Notes under the pieces: model-generated | The model's input: only the letters and a program-made list of their open reading frames with translations | Database searches by the model: none | Told to the model about the DNA's origin: nothing | Source: Methylobacterium iners | GTDB taxonomy: Bacteria > Pseudomonadota > Alphaproteobacteria > Rhizobiales > Beijerinckiaceae | DNA: 64,000 nucleotides | Assembly: GCF_022179305.1 (NCBI RefSeq) | Contig: NZ_BPQP01000064.1 | Coordinates: 1-64,000 of the forward strand | Direction of reading: 5' to 3' | Position numbers and translations under genes: made by a program | In this document: one piece after another, positions 58,851 to 64,000 of the stretch | Numbering within the stretch: the stretch's first letter is position 1 | Layout: each line of letters starts with the position of its first letter

Positions 58851-58895
58851 TGGTGCTGCTGGACAGGATTGAACTGTCGACCTCTTCATTACCAA
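58851..58895 (-). other. 3' fragment of tRNA-Thr(GGT): element attachment site
   Basis: Minus-strand sequence begins in the anticodon loop (TTGGTAATGAAG), continues through the variable region and T arm (GACAG TTCAATC CTGTC), and ends with acceptor CAGCAGCAC-CA. There is no D arm or 5' acceptor half. A tRNA truncated at the anticodon loop, beside an integrase gene, is the typical duplicated attachment core left by tRNA-targeting elements. The right-hand element therefore starts here. Confidence 0.85.
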
Positions 58896-58927
58896 AAGCA
58901 AGCTCTTGGTATCAACCTGCGTTTTGG

Positions 58928-59030
58928 GGTGCAAAATGCGGTGCAATTCAGGTGAGAGATGATCGACACCTCGTCATTTTCGCACGTATGGATGCGTTAG
59001 GGGTGAACTGGCGTGCACCCCCGGTGCACC
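58928..59030. repeat. GGTGCA repeats between the att fragment and integrase
   Basis: ggtgca occurs at 58928 and 58940 (12-bp spacing). tgcacc occurs at 59014 and 59025, and ggtgcacc at 59023-59030. The pairs are opposed. They may be arm-type binding sites for the integrase. Confidence 0.45.
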
Positions 59031-59048
59031 CCAGCATAGAGATCAGTC

Positions 59049-60254
59049 GTGGCCCGACGCGCATCGTCGACCAACCTCATCAAGCTCACCAAAGCTGGCA
59101 TTGCCGGTTTGGCGCTTGAGCCGGGCCAAAACGAGCGCGTCGTCTGGGACACCGACACGCCAGGCTTAGGCGTTCGCATACGCCGGAGCGGGCATTCGGT
59201 GTGGGTCATACGCCCGCCACGAATGGGCGGCGCATCCAGGATCTTCACGATCGGATCAGCAGCTGTCCTCACCCTTTCGGAAGCTCGCGCGGCAGCGCGT
59301 GAGCGGATGGCGAAGTCTACACTCGGCGAGGATCCTCACGCGGCGCGGCGAGCGGCGAGATCTCAGGCGGCTGTCACGATGGGTGGGGTCGTTAGCCGGT
59401 ATATCGCCTCTGTGGAGAAGGGCCTGCGGCCGAGCACGGTCTACAGCCTTAACAATCACCTCAACTTCCACTGGAAACCCCTGCACGGAATCCCCCTGAG
59501 TTCGTTGCGCCGTGCTGACATCGCGGCTCAGCTCGACATCATCAGTGCCGAGCGTGGGCCTCATGCCGCGAACCGTGCCCGGGTGGTGCTCTCGACCTTC
59601 TTTTCTTGGGCGATGGGTGCGGGCTTGGCCGAATCTAATCCGGTGATCGGTACGAACCGACCAACAATTCAGGTGGCCCGCGACCGGGTGCTTTCGGACG
59701 CCGAATTGGTGGCCGTTTGGAAAGTGTGTGGGGACGACGACTTCGGGCGGATCGTTCGCCTTCTCGCCTTGACCGGCCAACGGAGGGACGAGGTCGCGCA
59801 GATGGTTTGGGACGAACTAGATCTCGCTGCCGGTGTATGGACCCTTCCGGCGCCTCGATCGAAAAACAGGCGTCCGCACGACATACCGTTGTCGGCACCC
59901 GTGCTCGACATTCTCTCTACGCAACCGCGGCGCGTAGACAGTCCGTTCTTGTTCGGCCGCGGCGCCGGCCCCTACTCCGGCTTCAGTCGGTCCAAGGTCC
60001 GGCTCGACGCCAAAATCAAACTGAAGCGTCCCTGGGTGCTTCACGATTTGAGACGGACGTGTGCCACTGGAATGGCCAACCTTGGCATCTTGCCTCACGT
60101 TGTAGAGGCTGTCCTGAACCACGTCTCGGGATCGCGGGGCGGCATCGCAGGTGTCTATAACAGAGCCTCCTACGCTACCGAAAAACGGGCCGCGCTCGAT
60201 CTATGGTCCGCCCACATCATGAAGGTGACCGAAGCCGGCGACGAGACGGGCTAG
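59049..60254 (+). CDS. Tyrosine-family site-specific integrase
   Basis: 401 residues from GTG at 59049. An N-terminal DUF4102-like arm-binding region (LTKAGIAGLALEPGQNERVV) is followed by a core-binding domain and a catalytic domain with R (LTGQRRDEVAQMVW), HxxR (LHDLRRTCATGMA), His (LNHVSGS) and nucleophile Tyr (GVYNRASYATEKR). It lies about 150 nt from the tRNA-Thr fragment and reads away from it, as in P4-type tRNA-integrating islands. It catalyses integration and excision of the right-hand element. Confidence 0.97.
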   Translation: MARRASSTNLIKLTKAGIAGLALEPGQNERVVWDTDTPGLGVRIRRSGHSVWVIRPPRMGGASRIFTIGSAAVLTLSEARAAARERMAKSTLGEDPHAARRAARSQAAVTMGGVVSRYIASVEKGLRPSTVYSLNNHLNFHWKPLHGIPLSSLRRADIAAQLDIISAERGPHAANRARVVLSTFFSWAMGAGLAESNPVIGTNRPTIQVARDRVLSDAELVAVWKVCGDDDFGRIVRLLALTGQRRDEVAQMVWDELDLAAGVWTLPAPRSKNRRPHDIPLSAPVLDILSTQPRRVDSPFLFGRGAGPYSGFSRSKVRLDAKIKLKRPWVLHDLRRTCATGMANLGILPHVVEAVLNHVSGSRGGIAGVYNRASYATEKRAALDLWSAHIMKVTEAGDETG

Positions 60255-60460
60255 ATACATTAGCCAGGCTGAACGAAGAGCGTGACTGAGCGGGCCCGGC
60301 GTGTCGATGATACGCATCAGGTGGTTGCATCAGCATGTTTGACACATATGAGAACGGAGTGTGAACATGTATCTCACTGCGTCTCAACGACGATGTGCCC
60401 AGTTATTTCGCGGCGGGGGCATGCCGCAGTTGGCGAGCGTGGTATGGTTTAAGCGTAGCC

Positions 60461-61630
60461 ATGGCAAAGAGCGTCCCTGCCTTCATCAACCCGATCATGC
60501 TCGCGTGGGCTCGGGATAAAGCTCGTCTCACCCCTGAGGCGGCTGCAAAGGCTATCGGAATCGCCGTTGAGAAACTCCTGGCGGCTGAGAGAGGCGAGCT
60601 GCAGCTCTCTTTCCCGCAGTTTTTGGCCGCGGCCAACGTCTACAAGCGCGCGCCCAGCCTGTTCTATCTGGACGAGGCGCCTACAGATTTCCAACCGATT
60701 CAAGACTTCCGCAAGCTCGCAGACGCCGAGCCAAGTGTGTTCACCACGGCTCTCACGACCGTGATCCGCCAAGCTCAAGAGCGTCGAGATCTCGCTTTAG
60801 AACTCCGACAAGAGATTGGTGATCCAGTGCGGGAGTTCAGTCTGTCGGCAGATCTCAGTGAGGATGTGGAGGTTCTAGGCGAGCGTATTCGTGCCTACTT
60901 AAACGTCCCTGAAACCGAGCAGCAAGCATGGCGCGCAAAGGCGTTCGAGAGCTGGCGGGCCAAGATCGAAGCACGTGATGTTCTCGTGTTTTTGGTCCCT
61001 AAGCTGTCCTTATTGGAGATGCGCGGCGCGGCCGTCGCGGATCCGCGGATGCCGTTGATCCTCATCAATTCCAGGGATCGAACGAACGGCCGTACCTTCA
61101 CGCTGCTACACGAGTTCTGCCACCTAGTCGTACGAGCTAGCGGCGTCAGCGGCTTCGGTGCCGACGAGGGCCAAGCTCATGCTGCGAAGGTTGAGCGGTT
61201 CTGCAACGCCGCTGCCGCTGCGACTCTGGTGCCAAAAGAGTGGTTGCTGCGCGAGAACTTGGTTGTTCGCAAGGGTGTAGAGAAGACTTGGGACGATGAC
61301 GAACTCGCTGCCCTGGCGGCGCGCTTCGGCGTCAGTCGGGAGGTGGTGCTACGCCGCCTGCTGACGATAGGGCGAACTAGCAAGGCCTTCTACGAGAGCC
61401 GAAGGCCGGTGTTCCAGAAGGAGTACGACGACCTCGAAACTCCGAGCAAGAGCGCGCCGATTCCACGCCATACCATCGTTCTCAGCCAACTTGGACGGCC
61501 CTATGCACAGCTAGTGCTCCGAGGGTATTACGACCGACGATTGACGCTCAGAGACGTATCCAATTACCTCAATATGCAGGTAAAATCTGTTCCAGCCATG
61601 GAACAGGCAGCCTTCGGTCTAAAGGGGTAA
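60461..61630 (+). CDS. XRE-type HTH / ImmA-IrrE metallopeptidase protein
   Basis: 389 residues. Residues about 5-60 form an XRE-like HTH (ARDKARLTPEAAAKAIGIAV). Residues about 180-265 are an ImmA/IrrE zinc protease domain with HEFCH in TLLHEFCHLVV. A C-terminal region (LRDVSNYLNMQVKSVPAME) is unassigned. Such proteins are repressors or antitoxins that cleave a partner regulator. The ATG at 60461 is favoured. Six nt separate it from the next gene, a DUF4411/PIN protein, forming a probable toxin-antitoxin pair. Confidence 0.93.
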   Translation: MAKSVPAFINPIMLAWARDKARLTPEAAAKAIGIAVEKLLAAERGELQLSFPQFLAAANVYKRAPSLFYLDEAPTDFQPIQDFRKLADAEPSVFTTALTTVIRQAQERRDLALELRQEIGDPVREFSLSADLSEDVEVLGERIRAYLNVPETEQQAWRAKAFESWRAKIEARDVLVFLVPKLSLLEMRGAAVADPRMPLILINSRDRTNGRTFTLLHEFCHLVVRASGVSGFGADEGQAHAAKVERFCNAAAAATLVPKEWLLRENLVVRKGVEKTWDDDELAALAARFGVSREVVLRRLLTIGRTSKAFYESRRPVFQKEYDDLETPSKSAPIPRHTIVLSQLGRPYAQLVLRGYYDRRLTLRDVSNYLNMQVKSVPAMEQAAFGLKG

Positions 61631-61636
61631 CACTCG

Positions 61637-62101
61637 TTGGCCGACATCTATTGCATAGACACTAGTTCTCTCATTGCCGCATGGTATGAACGCTACAAAC
61701 CCAACCGCTTTCCGAAACTATGGGAGCAATTCGAGGTCCTAGTAATAATGGGGCGATTAGTTTCAACTTCTCTTGTGCTAAATGAGTGTAAGGTACGCTC
61801 GCCAGAGTTACATAGCTGGCTTGTAGAGAGGGAAGCCATGTTCTTGCAACCTGATGCGGAGGTGCAGGCGCGTGCTGCTTACATCATCAACACTTACAAA
61901 GGGTTAGTGAAACAGGGCAAAGAGAAGTTTGCCGCGGATCCCTTCGTTATCGCTACTGCGGAAGTGTACGGGTACCGGGTCGTGAGCGAGGAAGACGGCC
62001 CCGCCAACCTCGGAAAAATTCCTGGCGTCTGCAACAAGCTACAAGTCCCTTGCTTCAAGTTGGCTGAGATGTTCGACGCCGAGGATTGGACGTTGGGATG
62101 A
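61637..62101 (+). CDS. DUF4411/PIN-like protein, putative toxin
   Basis: 154 residues from TTG at 61637. The acidic PIN-like core is IYCIDTSSLIAAW near the N-terminus (first metal Asp), VLNECKV (Glu), and ADPFVIATAEVYGYRVVSEE (late Asp cluster). The DUF4411 family is a PIN-type nuclease often encoded next to XRE/ImmA regulators. Its rare start codon suits a low expression level. Confidence 0.86.
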   Translation: MADIYCIDTSSLIAAWYERYKPNRFPKLWEQFEVLVIMGRLVSTSLVLNECKVRSPELHSWLVEREAMFLQPDAEVQARAAYIINTYKGLVKQGKEKFAADPFVIATAEVYGYRVVSEEDGPANLGKIPGVCNKLQVPCFKLAEMFDAEDWTLG

Positions 62102-62135
62102 AGTTTGCGCGATGCGTATATAGGAGCGTAGCCCG

Positions 62136-62879
62136 TCAGAACGGAATATCTTCATCAAGGTCATAGTTTGGTTTAGGACGAGCTGGCTTTACATGGATGG
62201 CTGGTCTTTTAACTTCTGGAGCGGGCAAGGCTTTCAGCGGAGGTGAAAGCCTCTGCGCAGCTGCTTCTTCTGTTTCTTTATCAGCTCCGATCAAAGCCAT
62301 AATCTGTGCGACTGCTTTCTGTCCATCGGCTGCGATGGTGACAACGCCAGCAATAGTGGTTGTTAATCCAACAAGAATAGCCATAGTACTCGCGAAACTT
62401 ACTCTGCGATTTCCGAATTCTTTTAGAAGAAGGTCAAGTCTTTCATCCAACCGCTTTTTGCGCTCTGGGTCCATCTCGGATTTTTCGATGAGATCCCGAA
62501 TGCGTGAAACATAATGTTCAACCTTGGTGCGCGTACTGCTGGTTAGTAAAACGGAATAAGGGTGGTTCTGTCCCCGCAGTCGAATGCGCATGCGCGCTAC
62601 TGCACCCTGAACTGATAGACTGAAAGATCTGAAATCACCGTTGAAACCTTCGGGAGATCCAGAGTACCATAACACATCTGTGACATTGCACTCTTGTGCA
62701 ACGGCATAAACTGCGGACATGTATTGTTCTCTAACCGTCTGATCGAAAGAAGTTGATGTATCTTGATCAATCATTCGGGTCATATTTCTGCGGCATATAC
62801 TCTCAAACTCAATAAAACATCGGTCGTCTTCAAGGGGAAGATTTGAGTATTCCTCATCTGATATTAGCTCGTAGCTCAT
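62136..62879 (-). CDS. Membrane protein with SSB-like acidic C-terminal tip
   Basis: 247 residues. The N-terminal half (1-165) is a soluble unknown region (VTDVLWYSGSPEGFN; SVLLTSSTRTKVEHYVSRI). A hydrophobic segment at about 170-190 (FASTMAILVGLTTTIAGVV) suggests a membrane anchor. The tail is Pro/Lys-rich and ends DLDEDIPF, close to the DDDIPF tip of single-strand DNA-binding protein. It is AT-richer than neighbours, with its only AT-rich-coding style in the window. Function unknown. Confidence 0.7.
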   Translation of the reverse strand: MSYELISDEEYSNLPLEDDRCFIEFESICRRNMTRMIDQDTSTSFDQTVREQYMSAVYAVAQECNVTDVLWYSGSPEGFNGDFRSFSLSVQGAVARMRIRLRGQNHPYSVLLTSSTRTKVEHYVSRIRDLIEKSEMDPERKKRLDERLDLLLKEFGNRRVSFASTMAILVGLTTTIAGVVTIAADGQKAVAQIMALIGADKETEEAAAQRLSPPLKALPAPEVKRPAIHVKPARPKPNYDLDEDIPF

Positions 62880-63469
62880 GCTGCGGACAGCCCCAGGTTC
62901 AATGATGCTCTGAACTCATGAGGCTACACATCGGTAGTACGAACATCGATCCCGTAGCCGGTGCCCTCCCCAGCCAACTTGAGTGTCCGGCTAAGATTGT
63001 GTCGCTGATCCGGAGGTTAGGGAGCCGATCTATCGCCCTTCGGATCGGTCGCACCGTAGTTGCCCAGTCCAGCATCGAACAGGTCGTTGTCCTCGTACTT
63101 GAACTGGAGCACTGACCTGAGATCGTTCAACACCTCCACTGAACGACCTTCTCTCTGCCAGCCGCTCAAAAGGCAGCGTAGAGGCAAGGCCTTGCCACCC
63201 TGTTGAGTTGCTGTGATGGCAACGGCGTTTCAGTGAGGCGTACGGCGCGGGCAGACCGCGTGTCCTCGCATGAGGACCTTGACGGACGATCTTGGCCTTG
63301 AACGGAGCTAGGAGGATGCCTATCTAGGTAGCAGTTCAAATCATAATCACAATCATAAGCCTGTCCGCATGTTGGGTGCGGAATGAGCGCAAGGCCCTCG
63401 GACTACTGTGAGGGCCGATCCCCAGCACAATCCAATTCTGATCTTTGGTTGTGTTATGGGAGGAGCATC
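62880..63469. other. Gene-free region with several stem-loops
   Basis: About 590 nt with no convincing gene. Perfect short stem-loops occur at 63025-63048 (ccgatc/gatcgg), 63123-63146 (tcgttca/tgaacga), 63262-63277 (gtcctc/gaggac) and 63393-63416 (ggccctc/gagggcc). An AT-rich tract (atcataatcacaatcataa, 63340-63358) precedes the HTH gene. This could be a regulatory leader or a noncoding RNA. Confidence 0.45.
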
Positions 63470-63934
63470 ATGCCGAGCATGATGACTGGTGCAGAGGTTG
63501 CCGCTCTGCTGCGTCTGAACATCAAAACCGTCCGCAAGTATGTGCCCTCCGTCAAGGTTGGAAAGCGCGTGCTCTACGCCTTCCCCGAGGTGCAGAAGTT
63601 CCTCGCTGGTACCACTGCCACGCAAGCGGATGATGGTCCGGTCTTCCCCTACGGTGTGAAGATCGAAAACGGCCCCTTCGGCCGTACAGAGCTGCCGATT
63701 GCTCTGGTCGCTCAACGCCGGCTCTCGACCAACGGAAAGACCGAAACCTGGATCATCGAGTGCCCGCGTTGCGGGGAGCTGCATGAGCATGGTGCCGGTG
63801 AAGGTTCGCGCGCCAGCCACTGCGGCCTGCAGGTTCCTGAGCGGGGTGAGATCTACATCCTCGACGCCACCCACCTGCCGCTCACCCCGTTCAAGCTCGC
63901 ACGTATTCAGACTGGTCGGCGCAAGTACATCTGA
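63470..63934 (+). CDS. HTH protein with zinc-ribbon-like motif
   Basis: 154 residues. A Shine-Dalgarno gggaggag lies just before the ATG. The N-terminus is an excisionase/MerR-type HTH (MTGAEVAALLRLNIKTVRKY). The C-terminal half has a CPRCGELHEHG motif and a later SHCG, like a treble-clef or zinc ribbon. This suits a regulator or excisionase of the element. A terminator follows. Confidence 0.8.
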   Translation: MPSMMTGAEVAALLRLNIKTVRKYVPSVKVGKRVLYAFPEVQKFLAGTTATQADDGPVFPYGVKIENGPFGRTELPIALVAQRRLSTNGKTETWIIECPRCGELHEHGAGEGSRASHCGLQVPERGEIYILDATHLPLTPFKLARIQTGRRKYI

Positions 63935-63949
63935 GCCAATTTTCAAAAT

Positions 63950-63983
63950 AAAAGCCTCTCCCGTTGGCGCGGAAGAGGCTTTT
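63950..63983 (+). terminator. Intrinsic terminator
   Basis: Arms aaaagcctct (63950-63959) and agaggctttt (63974-63983) form a 10-bp stem with a 14-nt loop and a T-run at the 3' arm, 16 nt after the HTH/zinc-ribbon gene stop. Confidence 0.9.
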
Positions 63984-64000
63984 AGGCTTGGATGTTTGGG

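Noticed and set aside
58851-58930. Possible complete tRNA at the right boundary
   Set aside because: Only the anticodon loop to CCA is present; upstream sequence does not form a D arm or pair with the acceptor.
62918-63115. 65-codon frame in the gene-free region
   Set aside because: No ribosome site, no domain, and it overlaps stem-loops.

Overview
The window is high-GC alphaproteobacterial DNA, most probably from a Methylobacterium/Methylorubrum-type member of the Hyphomicrobiales. This rests on the yqeY-dnaG-rpoD arrangement, an alphaproteobacterial DnaG with a degenerate zinc finger, the thiOSGE cluster behind a TPP riboswitch, a phasin gene, and dispersed GC-rich palindromic repeats. The genus is an inference; no ribosomal RNA is present.

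Layout. (1) 1-8486 is accessory DNA. A redoxin/2-oxoglutarate oxygenase fusion and small exported proteins come first. A minus-strand block (2795-8416) then looks like a phage satellite or prophage remnant: two HTH/excisionase-like proteins, a PrimPol-RecA-type primase-helicase, a Cys/HGG-motif protein and a small coupled protein. It abuts the 3' end of an intact tRNA-Glu(TTC), but no integrase is visible. A nested inverted-repeat and iteron-like region lies just downstream of the primase gene. (2) 8487-58850 is core chromosome: map, radC, a four-gene Anbu module (ATP-grasp, alpha-E, transglutaminase, proteasome-like Anbu) in which alpha-E carries a frameshift, thiOSGE, an adenylate cyclase, rpoD, dnaG, yqeY, carA, an envelope polysaccharide operon (OpgC, SGNH, flippase, GNAT), holC, a DUF350/DUF1190/glutathionylspermidine-synthase-like operon, pyrG, secG, tpiA, ppiD, trpE, clpA/clpS, a phasin, a SPOR-tailed D,D-carboxypeptidase, a J-domain protein and an HtrA-like protease. 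(3) 58851-64000 is the start of an integrated element. It begins with a 45-nt 3' fragment of tRNA-Thr(GGT), followed by a tyrosine integrase, an XRE-ImmA/IrrE regulator coupled to a DUF4411/PIN protein, a membrane protein ending in an SSB-like acidic tip, and an HTH/zinc-ribbon protein. The intact tRNA-Thr should lie beyond the right edge.

How the genes fit together. Two ATP-grasp ligase modules (Anbu operon and GSP-synthase operon) lie within about 28 kb; both families are linked to peptide or polyamine conjugation, but their substrates are unknown. The thi genes are transcriptionally ordered O-S-G-E with 4-nt overlaps at O/S and G/E. Four palindromic repeat elements occur in the core; one lies in frame inside thiE and one splits the GSP operon.

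Limits: homology assignments were made by reading the sequence, without database searches. Start codons are chosen from overlaps, Shine-Dalgarno spacing and domain starts.
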